Shown here in pieces: positions 16,555 to 24,459 of a DNA stretch of 64,000 bases (position 1 is the stretch's first letter; each line of letters starts with the position of its first letter). Source of the stretch: Planctomycetota bacterium (GTDB taxonomy: Bacteria; Planctomycetota; Planctomycetia; Pirellulales; Lacipirellulaceae); contig JAJDED010000053.1 of the NCBI GenBank assembly GCA_029259915.1, positions 1 to 64,000 of the forward strand, read 5' to 3'. Position numbers and translations under genes: made by a program. The notes under the pieces were generated by a model. That model searched no databases, was not told the origin of the DNA, and saw only the letters and a list, made by a program, of their open reading frames with translations.

Positions 16555-16590
16555 CCGCTAAACCGCAAGCGTCCGCTTGCGGTTTAGCGG
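16555..16590. terminator. Perfect 17-bp hairpin behind nrnA
   Basis: ccgctaaaccgcaagcg (16555-16571) and cgcttgcggtttagcgg (16574-16590) are exact reverse complements with a 2-nt loop. The hairpin starts 3 bp after the nrnA stop. There is no T-run, so it is either a repeat-type hairpin that stops transcripts or an mRNA-end protector. A decayed copy lies at about 57115-57137. Confidence 0.7.
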
Positions 16591-16593
16591 GGA

Positions 16594-17577
16594 TTATTCC
16601 ATTGCGGCGCGCAGTGCGTCAAGCACGGCCTTGCGTGTTGTTTGCAAATCACCCTCGAACGAGACGCCCGCCGCCGCGCGATGCCCGCCGCCGCCAAATT
16701 GTGCAGCGATTGCGCGGACGTCGAAATCACTTCGGCTGCGTAGGCTGACCTTTGTTTTGCCCTCGGGTAATTCGACAAACAGCACCGCCACTTCTGCGCC
16801 CGCGACGGTGAGCAACGTATTGATCGCGTCTTCGGTATCGGTGGTGTTGGCGCCGGTTTCGGCAAAATCTTCGCGCGTGACGGTCGTCGACATCAGCCGA
16901 CCTCCCAAATCTGCGACCACATGCTCGAGGATTCTCCCGCGAAGATAAAGTCGCGGCAAACTGTGTTGCTCGAACAGTGCCGAGAAAACTTCGGGCGGAT
17001 TCACCCCGGCTGCTACCAGTTTGGCCAAGGCTAGGAACGTTTTTTCGGTGACCGACGAGAAGCGAAACCAACCGGTGTCGGTCGCAATGGCCGTAAACAG
17101 TGGCAAAGCGATTGGCTTGGTCAACGGCACAGCGAGTGCTTCGCATAATTCGAGAATCAGCCGTCCCGTCGCCTCGGCTGCCGAGTCCTTGAAAACTTCG
17201 GCTTCCATATCATCTTGGCTTACGTGATGATCGACGACGACGCGTGTGCCAGGAAAATCGCGCACCACGTCAGCCATCGGCCCCAGTTGTCCCCAGGCGC
17301 TGGTGTCGACCACAATCAGACAATCCAATTCCAGAAGTTCTTGTTGCGTAGCGCTTTTCCCCAACTCGCAGACGCGATTCTCGGCATCGAGAAACCGAAT
17401 ATGCTCGGGCACCGCGTCGCCATTGACGATTCGCACCTGCTTGCCGAGCGACTCCAAAATTCGCGCCAGCGCCAATTCGCTGCCCACCGCATCGCAATCG
17501 GCTCGGCAATGGCTCGTTAGCACGAAAGAATCGTGGTTTGTGATAATTTTCTGAAGCGGTTGCCAGTCGATGGTCAT
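16594..17577 (-). CDS. nrnA: DHH-family phosphoesterase (NrnA-like oligoribonuclease/pAp phosphatase)
   Basis: The 327-residue protein has the DHH phosphoesterase metal motifs: HCRADCDAVGSELAL (motif with D-x-D), DCLIVVDTSAW, VVDHHVSQDD (the DHH box), TAIATDTGWFRFSS, and the DHHA1 domain ending GGGHRAAAGVSFEGD. NrnA-type enzymes degrade very short RNAs from the 5' end and dephosphorylate pAp. It overlaps ribF by 4 bp, the usual neighbour of nrnA in bacteria (rbfA-nrnA-truB-ribF), although rbfA and truB are not here. Confidence 0.92.
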   Translation of the reverse strand: MTIDWQPLQKIITNHDSFVLTSHCRADCDAVGSELALARILESLGKQVRIVNGDAVPEHIRFLDAENRVCELGKSATQQELLELDCLIVVDTSAWGQLGPMADVVRDFPGTRVVVDHHVSQDDMEAEVFKDSAAEATGRLILELCEALAVPLTKPIALPLFTAIATDTGWFRFSSVTEKTFLALAKLVAAGVNPPEVFSALFEQHSLPRLYLRGRILEHVVADLGGRLMSTTVTREDFAETGANTTDTEDAINTLLTVAGAEVAVLFVELPEGKTKVSLRSRSDFDVRAIAAQFGGGGHRAAAGVSFEGDLQTTRKAVLDALRAAME

Positions 17578-18533
17578 GAATTCTCCGCGTTGTGTCGAGG
17601 ATTGGATTCGCTTCGCGCGGCGATCTCACGCGTTTGTGCCACGTCTTGTTTGAGCTGCTCGACAAGTTGTTTTTCGTTATCAAAGCTGGAAGTGTCTCGC
17701 AGGCGCTCGAAAAATTCGACTTCCACCGGCAGGCCGTAGATCGCTTCGTCGTGGTCGATCAAATGGACTTCCACTTTCATCCGTGATTCGCCAAAGGTAG
17801 GGTTGGGGCCCAAATGGATTGCCGCAGGGCAACAGCGATTGCCCACGTAGCCTTGGCCGGCGTAAACGCCCGCGGCGGGAAGCAACGTGTCGATCGCTTC
17901 GAGATTCGCCGTGGGAAAACCAAGCCGACTCCCCCGCCCTGCCCCGTGCGTTACCATACCTCGAATCCGATAAGGAGCCGAGAGCATTTTCGTCGCTTCC
18001 ATCACATCGCCGTCGGCAATCAGCCGACGGATGAGCGAACTGGAAACCAATTGATCCGCCAAGTGGAACGGTTCGACCACGTCGAGCGTGATCCCCGCCT
18101 GCTGTGCCATTTGCGCTAGCTGCTCGACGTTTCCTTCGCGATTGTGCCCGAAGAAAAAGTTAGGGCCTTCGACCAGCGCGCGCGCGTCGAGCGCTTCGCG
18201 CACGATCCGATCGAAAAACTCTTGGGCCGAGAGGGCCAACAATGCTTCGTCGGTGGGATACGCAACCACCTTGTCGACGCCATGCTTGGCCAGCAGTTGC
18301 GCTTTGCGCTCGGTCCAAGTGAGCGGCGGCGGACATTGGTCCGGCCTGAGAATCCGCACCGGATGCGGGTCGAACGTAAATACAATCGCGGGTCCATCTG
18401 TCGCCCGAGCGCGCTCGAGCAACTTGTCGACAATCCGCAAATGCCCTTTGTGAACCCCATCAAAATTCCCGATCGCAACCGCACCACCGCGAGCGGCATC
18501 GGGTAGCTTTTCAAGATCGCGAAGTATTGGCAT
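17574..18533 (-). CDS. ribF: Bifunctional riboflavin kinase/FAD synthetase RibF
   Basis: RibF phosphorylates riboflavin to FMN and adenylates FMN to FAD. The N-terminal nucleotidyltransferase part has GGAVAIGNFDGVHKGHLRIV and VEGPNFFFGHNREGN; the C-terminal kinase part has TGN-like region GRGSRLGFPTANLEAIDTLL and GVYAGQGYVG. The length, 319 aa, is normal. The gene begins with ATG and couples to nrnA through a 4-bp overlap. It is preceded by a strong 26-bp palindrome. Confidence 0.94.
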   Translation of the reverse strand: MPILRDLEKLPDAARGGAVAIGNFDGVHKGHLRIVDKLLERARATDGPAIVFTFDPHPVRILRPDQCPPPLTWTERKAQLLAKHGVDKVVAYPTDEALLALSAQEFFDRIVREALDARALVEGPNFFFGHNREGNVEQLAQMAQQAGITLDVVEPFHLADQLVSSSLIRRLIADGDVMEATKMLSAPYRIRGMVTHGAGRGSRLGFPTANLEAIDTLLPAAGVYAGQGYVGNRCCPAAIHLGPNPTFGESRMKVEVHLIDHDEAIYGLPVEVEFFERLRDTSSFDNEKQLVEQLKQDVAQTREIAARSESNPRHNAENS

Positions 18534-18571
18534 GTTGGCTCTTGGGAATTTCGCTAATAGTTAGGTATTGT

Positions 18572-18650
18572 CTCTCGCAAAGGCGCTAAGGCGCAAAGCA
18601 TTTCGCAAACATATTTTTGTCATTTTTGCGCCTTAGCGCCTTTGCGAGAG
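18572..18650. repeat. Perfect 26-bp palindrome, gcgctaagg 9-nt-word family
   Basis: ctctcgcaaaggcgctaagg then cgcaaa (18572-18597) and its exact reverse complement tttgcgccttagcgcctttg then cgagag (18625-18650). The 27-nt loop is AT-rich (catttcgcaaacatatttttg). It sits in the 288-bp divergent gap between ribF and ppx, where both promoters must also lie. Confidence 0.9.
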
Positions 18651-18821
18651 TTTCTCAACTTACAAAACAAGTCCTTGGGAAGCTTATCTCTGAACATATC
18701 CAAAAGGCATGATGTCATACCTCTCCCGAATAAAGAAATCGTCTTCTTACTTGTATCGCGGTGACCACACGATTATTCTGCGGATAGACGCTGCGGTCAA
18801 CGACTCCCCCATGAATGTTGA

Positions 18822-20390
18822 ATGCCTGAACAACAAACGACTCTTGTGCCCGACCTAATTCCCCGGCTGGCGGCGATCGACATCGGCAGCAACAGCATCC
18901 GGCTGGTGGTTGCGGAATCTCAGGCCGGGGGACGTTATCGCATTTTGGACGAGGAACTCGAAACGACCCGATTGGGAGGCGCGCTCGCTTCCACCGGCAA
19001 ACTTGACGACGGGTCGATCGAAGCTTCGCTTGCGGCGTTGAGACGATTTCAAGCGATCGCCGCGGGGCTGAATATCGAAAACCTGCGCGCCATTGCCACA
19101 TGTGCCGTGCGCGAAGCAAGCAACGGAAAAGAGTTTTGCCGCAAAGTTAAGGAGCAACTCGATTTGCCCATCGAGGTGATCTCCGCCAAGAAGGAAGCGC
19201 ATTTGGCGTTTCACAGTGTGCGCCGGCGCCTCGATCTGGCAGGGAAAAACACGCTACTGGTCGACATCGGCGGCGGCAGTACCGAGATTGTGCTGGCCTC
19301 CGGCGAATTGATCGAATCGATTTACGCTACAACTTTGGGCGCCGTGCGGCTTGGCGAAAAATTCGGCGTCGGACAATCGCTCGCTGGCGACGATTACGAT
19401 CGCATGCGCAAGTGGATCGACCGCCGGCTAAAGAAGACTACAGAAAAGCCTGTCGCGCCGATTCATTTGCTCATCGGCTCGGGAGGCACCTTTACCAATC
19501 TTGCAAACATGGTGATGGCCGCCAAAGGGCAATCGCGCCTGCCCGTGGCCGGTTGTCAGGTTTCGCGCGCCGAATTGCGACACCTCGTCGATCGGCTGCG
19601 AAAGATGTCGTTGAAACAACGACGCGAAGTCGCGGGGCTCAATCCCGATCGGGCCGATATTATTGTGCCCGGCTTGGCGGTGATCGATCGGGTTATGCGG
19701 CGTTTCAAAATCAACCTATTGCAAGTCCATCCGTATGGCGTGCGCGATGGTTTGTTGTTGTCGATGATCGAACAGATGCAAGGCTCCGGCGAGGCACCTC
19801 CCGCGGACGAAACGGCACAGATCGAACGCTTTGCCACCGCCTGCGGCGTGGAGCTTGAACATTCTCGCCACGTCGCAACAATTGCAACGCAAATCTACTC
19901 CGCCATGTGCGAACACTACGAACTCAACCCCGACGATTGTCGCCTGCTCGACGCTGCCGCACGAATGCAGGACGTCGGATATCTCATCAACTACAAAGGG
20001 CATCACAAGCATTCGTACCATTTGATTTGTCATAGCGCGATGGAGGGTTTCCGCCCAGAGGAATTAGAAATTATCGCCAACGTGGCACGCTACCATCGGG
20101 GAGCAACCCCCAAGAATAAGCACGAAAACTTCTCGCGGCTCGAACCGGCCGATCAACAGCGAGTGCTTTCCATGGCGGCGGTACTGCGGTTAGCGGGAGG
20201 ACTCGACCGCAGCCACAACCGCACCATCCAATCGGTGCAGGTTGCCTGCTCGAAGAGTCAACTCGAATTATCGGTCGCTGCCGACGAGTATCCAGAAGTC
20301 GACATTTGGGCCGCCCGCAACCGTGCACAACTTTTCGAAAACGTGTTCGACACCGAAGTCAGCATCCAATGGAACGGATCAGATTTATGA
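18822..20390 (+). CDS. ppx: Exopolyphosphatase/pppGpp phosphohydrolase Ppx/GppA with HD-like C-terminus
   Basis: The ASKHA phosphatase domain starts AAIDIGSNSIRLVVAE and has VDIGGGSTEIVLASGEL and IGSGGTFTNLANMV, the nucleotide/phosphate loops of the family. The second half contains HSRHVATIATQIYSAM and DAAARMQDVGYLINYKGHHK, an HD-type hydrolase fold as in Ppx/GppA. It would degrade polyphosphate or convert pppGpp to ppGpp. At 522 aa it has the normal length. Its last codons (GAT TTA TGA) lie inside the left arm of a perfect palindrome. Confidence 0.93.
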   Translation: MPEQQTTLVPDLIPRLAAIDIGSNSIRLVVAESQAGGRYRILDEELETTRLGGALASTGKLDDGSIEASLAALRRFQAIAAGLNIENLRAIATCAVREASNGKEFCRKVKEQLDLPIEVISAKKEAHLAFHSVRRRLDLAGKNTLLVDIGGGSTEIVLASGELIESIYATTLGAVRLGEKFGVGQSLAGDDYDRMRKWIDRRLKKTTEKPVAPIHLLIGSGGTFTNLANMVMAAKGQSRLPVAGCQVSRAELRHLVDRLRKMSLKQRREVAGLNPDRADIIVPGLAVIDRVMRRFKINLLQVHPYGVRDGLLLSMIEQMQGSGEAPPADETAQIERFATACGVELEHSRHVATIATQIYSAMCEHYELNPDDCRLLDAAARMQDVGYLINYKGHHKHSYHLICHSAMEGFRPEELEIIANVARYHRGATPKNKHENFSRLEPADQQRVLSMAAVLRLAGGLDRSHNRTIQSVQVACSKSQLELSVAADEYPEVDIWAARNRAQLFENVFDTEVSIQWNGSDL

Positions 20391-20465
20391 TTGCTGATTG
20401 ATGATTTATGAATTGTTGTCGACCGAACCCCTTGGTTCATCACTCATCAATCAGCAATCATAAAT
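20383..20465. terminator. 22-bp perfect palindrome carrying both stop codons of convergent genes
   Basis: Arms 20383-20404 (atttatgattgctgattgat...) and 20444-20465 are exact reverse complements, separated by 39 nt. The left arm contains the TGA of ppx and the right arm contains the TGA of nnrD. Arms show the 7-nt word atcagca/tgattgc. The position between convergent genes suggests a two-way terminator; no long T-run follows either arm. Confidence 0.85.
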
Positions 20466-21333
20466 CCAAAAATGCTTGGGGTAAATAATCGACCACATCG
20501 CTGGCGATGAGCGACGTTTGGCCCAAGTCGTCCGTTGCCAGATCGCCCGCCAAGCCGTGGACATGCACGCCCAACCGCGCCGCGTCCCAAGAACTTAAAC
20601 TCTGTCCGACCAGCGCTGTGATAATCCCCGTGAGGCAATCGCCCGTGCCGCCGGTGGCCATGCCCGGGTTGCCCGTCGCATTGACCGCAAATCGCTCGCC
20701 GTCGGTCACGATGGTTCGGTGTCCTTTTAACACAACAATGGTGCGCCTGCTGGTGTCTTGGCGACAAAGGGCTGCCGCTTGCTCGGCACGTTTCGCCGTT
20801 TCGGCAGCGCACTTTTCCCCTGACAATCGTTGAAACTCGCCGGGATGGGGCGTAAGAATCCGCGGTGCCACGGGTGAATCGATTTGCCGAATGTCTTGCG
20901 TGAGCGCGTTGAGGCCGTCGGCATCGATGATCATCGGTTGTTCAATTCGGCAATAAAGATCGTGGACCAACCCGGTGGTGAACGGCTCGCTTCCCAATCC
21001 GGGGCCCAAGGCGATTGCCGTCATTTGGTCGGCGGCTTGCAGCAGGTCGTCCACGTCTTCGCCGCGTAGCGAATGGGCGTCGGCCGTGCCGAATGGGAGT
21101 GTCATAAACGAAGGCTCGAAGCCTGCAACGGTCGATTGAATCGAACGCGGCACGGCCACAGTCACCAACCCCGCCCCGCTGCGAAGCGCCGCCATGCCTG
21201 CCAGAGCCGGCGCCCCCGCCATCCCCCGAGAACCGCCGACAATCAACACGCGCCCATAATCGCCCTTATGGCTTTCGGCACAACGCGGTGCAAGCGACGG
21301 CAAAGGTTCATCGGAAACGTCTGCAAGCGGCAT
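20458..21333 (-). CDS. nnrD: ADP/ATP-dependent NAD(P)H-hydrate dehydratase (NnrD), stand-alone
   Basis: NnrD restores damaged NAD(P)H hydrates. The protein has the ribokinase-like signatures GRVLIVGGSRGMAGAPALAG, SGAGLVTVAVP, ALGPGLGSEPFTTG, LTPHPGEFQRLSG and NPGMATGGTGDCLTGII, the last being the anion-hole/catalytic Asp block. At 291 aa it is the dehydratase alone, without the fused NnrE epimerase found in many bacteria. Its last two residues Asp-Leu are encoded in the shared palindrome, as are those of Ppx. Confidence 0.92.
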   Translation of the reverse strand: MPLADVSDEPLPSLAPRCAESHKGDYGRVLIVGGSRGMAGAPALAGMAALRSGAGLVTVAVPRSIQSTVAGFEPSFMTLPFGTADAHSLRGEDVDDLLQAADQMTAIALGPGLGSEPFTTGLVHDLYCRIEQPMIIDADGLNALTQDIRQIDSPVAPRILTPHPGEFQRLSGEKCAAETAKRAEQAAALCRQDTSRRTIVVLKGHRTIVTDGERFAVNATGNPGMATGGTGDCLTGIITALVGQSLSSWDAARLGVHVHGLAGDLATDDLGQTSLIASDVVDYLPQAFLDL

Positions 21334-21731
21334 GGTGTTATTTTGGGATGTTATTCAGTTGAAAACATAGCGGTTAGCTTTTAGCGATTAGGTCGTGTTG
21401 ACATTCATAGGGTGGCGTTGTTGGCCGACGGCCATGTTCATCGTAGCCTAGGGCAACGCCCTAGGAACATAGGGGGAGACCATCGATTTGGCTGAAGGCC
21501 ATATTCACAAGCACGAACAATGAATATGGCCTTTGGCCAAAAGAGGTCTCTATTTTCTAAGCCCCGGGGCGTTGCTCCAGGCTACGGTAATAAAGGCCTT
21601 CGGCCAAAAAACTTGCGTTACTCTCCAGACAAGTCGTGTGTACCCTACTTGCCAGTTCAAATGTCAACACTACCTGGCTGTTACCTCTTTATGAACTCTA
21701 TTCTATCTGGCTAATCGCTAATAGCTAACAG
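21334..21731. repeat. Long nested fold-back element filling the nnrD-larB gap
   Basis: From about 21369 to 21734 successive segments pair around a centre near 21514: ggctgaaggccatattca (21490) with tgaatatggcctttggcc (21521); gagacc with ggtctc; cgtagcctagggcaacgccc (21442) with a match ending ccaggctacg (21586); ggccgacggcc with ggccttcggcc; further out gtgttgacat (21395) with atgtcaacac (21661); and outermost tagcttttagcgattag with ctaatcgctaatagcta. No gene is convincing in it. Confidence 0.8.
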
Positions 21732-22490
21732 CTAACAGCTCCCATTTCTCCGCGTCGCCACCAGGCCGGCCAACGTGCCCGCCTTGAATCCGGCGTCGAT
21801 GTTTACCACCGCCACGTTACTTGCGCAACTGTTGAGCATCGCCAACAGCGCGGTCAAGCCACCAAAGTTTGCGCCGTAACCGACACTTGTCGGCACAGCA
21901 AACACGGGGCAAGGAACATAGCCACCCACCACGCTCGGCAGCGCGCCTTCCATTCCCGCGACAACTACAATCGCGTCGGCTTCCGCGAATTCCGCCAGTC
22001 GCTCCGGCAAACGGTGCGGACCTGCCACGCCGACGTCGTGGACCATCGTCGCCCGCACGCCCATCCAATCGAGCGTCTCGCGCGCCTCTTCAGCAACTGG
22101 TAAGTCACTGGTTCCTGCGGTAATCACGGCAACGTGCCCCACCAATTCTTGCGCTTTCCCAACATCAACGCGAAGCGTCCGCGCGACTTCGTTATAGCGC
22201 GCGTCGTGCAACTGTTCGCATAAAATCTCCGCTTTCGCTTGATCAACACGCGTCGCCAACACGCGCTGGTTGCTGCGGAGGAGCTGCGAGGCAATGCTAA
22301 AAATAGTTTCCGCCGATTTGCCTTCGCCAAAAATCACTTCCGGAAACCCGCACCGCGCGGCCCGATCCAGATCGACCGTGGCAAGATCGGTTTCCGCTGC
22401 ATTGCCAGAAGCAAGGCGCACAAAATCATCGGCCGAAATCTCATCCGCCGCCAACCGGCCCGCCAACGTCAGAAGTTCGCCGCTATCCAT
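21732..22490 (-). CDS. larB: Nickel pincer cofactor biosynthesis protein LarB
   Basis: LarB carboxylates nicotinic acid adenine dinucleotide to start the nickel-pincer cofactor of lactate racemase-type enzymes. The AIR-carboxylase-like core is plain: AVITAGTSDLPVAEEA, VHDVGVAGPHRLPERL, VVVAGMEGALPSVVGGYV, AVPTSVGYGANFGGLTALLA and MLNSCASNVAVVNIDAGFKA. Its length of 252 aa is normal. larC and larE are not in the window. The gene end abuts the fold-back element. Confidence 0.93.
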   Translation of the reverse strand: MDSGELLTLAGRLAADEISADDFVRLASGNAAETDLATVDLDRAARCGFPEVIFGEGKSAETIFSIASQLLRSNQRVLATRVDQAKAEILCEQLHDARYNEVARTLRVDVGKAQELVGHVAVITAGTSDLPVAEEARETLDWMGVRATMVHDVGVAGPHRLPERLAEFAEADAIVVVAGMEGALPSVVGGYVPCPVFAVPTSVGYGANFGGLTALLAMLNSCASNVAVVNIDAGFKAGTLAGLVATRRNGSC

Positions 22491-22544
22491 CCCAGTAGTT
22501 TACCCGGCAACACCCGGGAAAAACAATCCATCTGGGAAAGGATA

Positions 22545-22572
22545 GCCACAGAGGACACAGAGAACACGGAGA
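22545..22572. repeat. Half-arm of the cacagag 9-nt-word family
   Basis: gccacagaggacacagagaa then cacggag matches the left arms of this superfamily but has no nearby right arm. It is directly followed by the 86-bp palindrome at 22576. Confidence 0.55.
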
Positions 22573-22575
22573 AAA

Positions 22576-22661
22576 GTAGGATGGGGCCGTTAGGCCCATC
22601 GTTAGCAATGATTTTGGCAAAAACAAATCGATGGCTCGCCGCTTTGTTTTGGCTATTCTAT
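22576..22661. repeat. 86-bp palindromic repeat, copy 1 (gtaggatgg family)
   Basis: gtaggatggggccgttaggc ... aatcgatggctcgccgcttt ... is closely similar, at the same length, to 61099-61184. Its right edge provides the stop codon (TAG 22658-22660) of the MtlR-like gene. Confidence 0.8.
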
Positions 22662-23230
22662 CTGCTAGCCTCAGGAGCCATTCTCATCATGTGAAAACCG
22701 CAGACATCATCAACTTGAAAAGGTTTTGCATCTAGCACATATAATTCTGCACAAAGCACTGCAAATGCGAGCGAAATGAACAGTGATTCACTTGGATCAG
22801 ATTGCGGGACGATTGGCGCTTCGTTAACGTCATCCCACACTGGGCTTTTGGATGCGAGAGATTGCATACAAATGACTCGGTCTATGTGAGGTGCAGTCGA
22901 AAGATCCATCTGCTGGGAAGCGTGTGCCGCATCATTGCGCAATTTGCGTAGAGTCTGTAAAAAACTCTCATAATCGCGATCTATGAGTCCAAGACGGTAG
23001 GCAAGAAGAATCCGTGAGGAGAATGACCCAAGCGCATGGTTGGATGAAAACAACGAATCTTGACCACCACTTTCGTGGCGCATTGTTTTCTGAAGTAATT
23101 TTTTGAGTAAATCGTCGAGACGCGAAGTGGCAATGATGATCATTAACCGGTCATCTGTCTTAAGCTGCTCAAGCCAACGAGATACTCGCTGAAAAACACC
23201 TTTCGGTATTTCTTTATCATTAATGGCCAT
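22658..23230 (-). CDS. MtlR-like protein coupled to a TIGR02574-type antitoxin
   Basis: The 190-residue protein is largely helical. The section ALGSFSSRILLAYRLGLI followed by LRKLRNDAAHA is the core of the MtlR (mannitol repressor)/DUF4145-like family. It lacks an obvious DNA-binding domain. It overlaps by 11 bp the upstream antitoxin gene, in the position that a RelE/ParE toxin normally fills. The stop codon comes from the adjoining repeat, so the last residues may be altered. Function is not known; a toxin-like or RNA-binding role is a guess from the layout. Confidence 0.7.
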   Translation of the reverse strand: MAINDKEIPKGVFQRVSRWLEQLKTDDRLMIIIATSRLDDLLKKLLQKTMRHESGGQDSLFSSNHALGSFSSRILLAYRLGLIDRDYESFLQTLRKLRNDAAHASQQMDLSTAPHIDRVICMQSLASKSPVWDDVNEAPIVPQSDPSESLFISLAFAVLCAELYVLDAKPFQVDDVCGFHMMRMAPEASR

Positions 23231-23444
23231 ACCGGCTTTGGATCCTACGTTTGACCTCGTCCCAAGCTAGTCCAGAAGCCGGATTATTCATCAGGTTGGC
23301 CTTGCGTCGAGCCAACTCCTCCTTTTGCCAATCGTGGACGGGCACCTCCGAAGGGACTGCTGCCAGATCATCCCAAAGATCCTCCACAAGCTGAAGTTTC
23401 TCCGGTGGGCTTAGGTTGAAAATAGAATCAACGTTCGCGTCCAT
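23220..23444 (-). CDS. Addiction-module antitoxin-like protein (TIGR02574/PF09720 type)
   Basis: At 74 residues, with the family layout: an N-terminal LSPPEKLQLVEDLWDDLAA, then a Pro-rich hinge (PSEVPVHDWQ) and a C-terminal KEELARRKANLMNNPASG, WDEVKRRI. Such proteins bind and block RelE/ParE-type toxins encoded just downstream. Here the downstream overlapping gene is MtlR-like instead. Local base composition is AT-richer than the flanks, as expected for an acquired module. Confidence 0.8.
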   Translation of the reverse strand: MDANVDSIFNLSPPEKLQLVEDLWDDLAAVPSEVPVHDWQKEELARRKANLMNNPASGLAWDEVKRRIQSRYGH

Positions 23445-23628
23445 TATCTTTTCTCATGTCGAATTCAGAGAGAAGGGGAATGTCCTGTTGATCAATTTTC
23501 CCGTACACCACGCCCCACGTCAAGTATTAAACAATTTCATCTATAAACGTGAACTGGCCAACTGAACTGCCGTGGACAATGGCGTTACAATGACGCACAG
23601 ACAACCGCTACACTTGTGAGAACCGACC

Positions 23629-24423
23629 GTGACCTTAACCACACAACGCATTGCCTGCTTGGGAGGAATTTATAGCAATCATCTTGCGCTGGCTGCGGCT
23701 TTGGACGATGCGCGGCAGCGGGGCGTCGACGCGATTTATTGTCTCGGCGACTTTGGGGCGTTTGGGCCGCACCCGAATCGGAGCTTGGAACTGTTGCGCG
23801 ACAACGATGTTGTTTGCATTCAGGGCAACTACGATCATTCCATTGGCCACGGGCTCGACGATTGCCAATGTGGTTACACCGATCCGCGTGATAATTATTT
23901 TGCGCAGATCAGTTACGATTACACATTAACAAATACCGACTCGGATCATCGCAGCTGGATGCGTTCGCTTCCTGAGTCGTTGCGATTGGAGTGGGGAGAT
24001 ACCAAGCTGCTACTGTCGCACGGCAGTCCGCGGAAGATGAACGAGTTTTTGTGGGAAAGCACCACGTCGACCCAGTTTCTCGACCACTTGGCCGACCAGT
24101 TCGAAGCCGATTGCATGTTGGTCACGCACACCGGCATCAAATGGCAACGCGAATTGTCGCGCGGACGCCAGTTGGTAAACATTGGCGTGCTGGGTCGTCC
24201 GGAAAACGACGGCACTACGCACATTTGGTACACGCTGCTGGAACAAAACGAGTCGGGATTGCACGCGGAGTTTGTCCCTGTGGCGTACGATCACCACACG
24301 CTCGCAAAAGAAATGCGCGCCGAACGCCTTCCCGAGGAGTTTGTAGAAACCGTCCTCACCGGCTGGTGGACTACGTGCCTGGAGATTCTCCCCAGCAAAG
24401 AACGCCGCCGCGGGAAGTTTTAA
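23629..24423 (+). CDS. Metallophosphoesterase-fold protein with altered metal ligands
   Basis: The 264-residue protein follows the YfcE/MJ0936 pattern but motif I reads ACLGGIYSNHLALAAAL instead of the usual SDIHSN, so Asp and His ligands are Gly and Tyr. Motifs GDFGAFGPHPNRS, QGNYDHSIG and LLLSHGSPR are kept, while the last motif is VTHTGIK in place of GHTH-x-P. A C-x-CGYTDPRDNY segment in the middle may be a family hallmark. It starts with GTG. It may be a binding or regulatory pseudoenzyme, or use one metal only. Confidence 0.75.
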   Translation: MTLTTQRIACLGGIYSNHLALAAALDDARQRGVDAIYCLGDFGAFGPHPNRSLELLRDNDVVCIQGNYDHSIGHGLDDCQCGYTDPRDNYFAQISYDYTLTNTDSDHRSWMRSLPESLRLEWGDTKLLLSHGSPRKMNEFLWESTTSTQFLDHLADQFEADCMLVTHTGIKWQRELSRGRQLVNIGVLGRPENDGTTHIWYTLLEQNESGLHAEFVPVAYDHHTLAKEMRAERLPEEFVETVLTGWWTTCLEILPSKERRRGKF

Positions 24424-24430
24424 GGAATTT

Positions 24431-24456
24431 CTGAATGCTGAATGCTGAACGCTCAA
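24431..24456. repeat. tgaatgc 7-nt-word tract between convergent genes
   Basis: ctgaatgctgaatgctgaac then gctcaa repeats a 7-nt word three times in the 36-bp gap between the metallophosphoesterase and the ExeA-like ATPase genes. Confidence 0.6.
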
Positions 24457-24459
24457 CCG

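Noticed and set aside
18715-19119. Minus-strand frame over the ppx start
   Set aside because: It overlaps the well supported ppx gene and has no domain.
21520-21714. 64-codon plus-strand frame in the nnrD-larB gap
   Set aside because: It lies wholly in the nested fold-back element and has no ribosome site.
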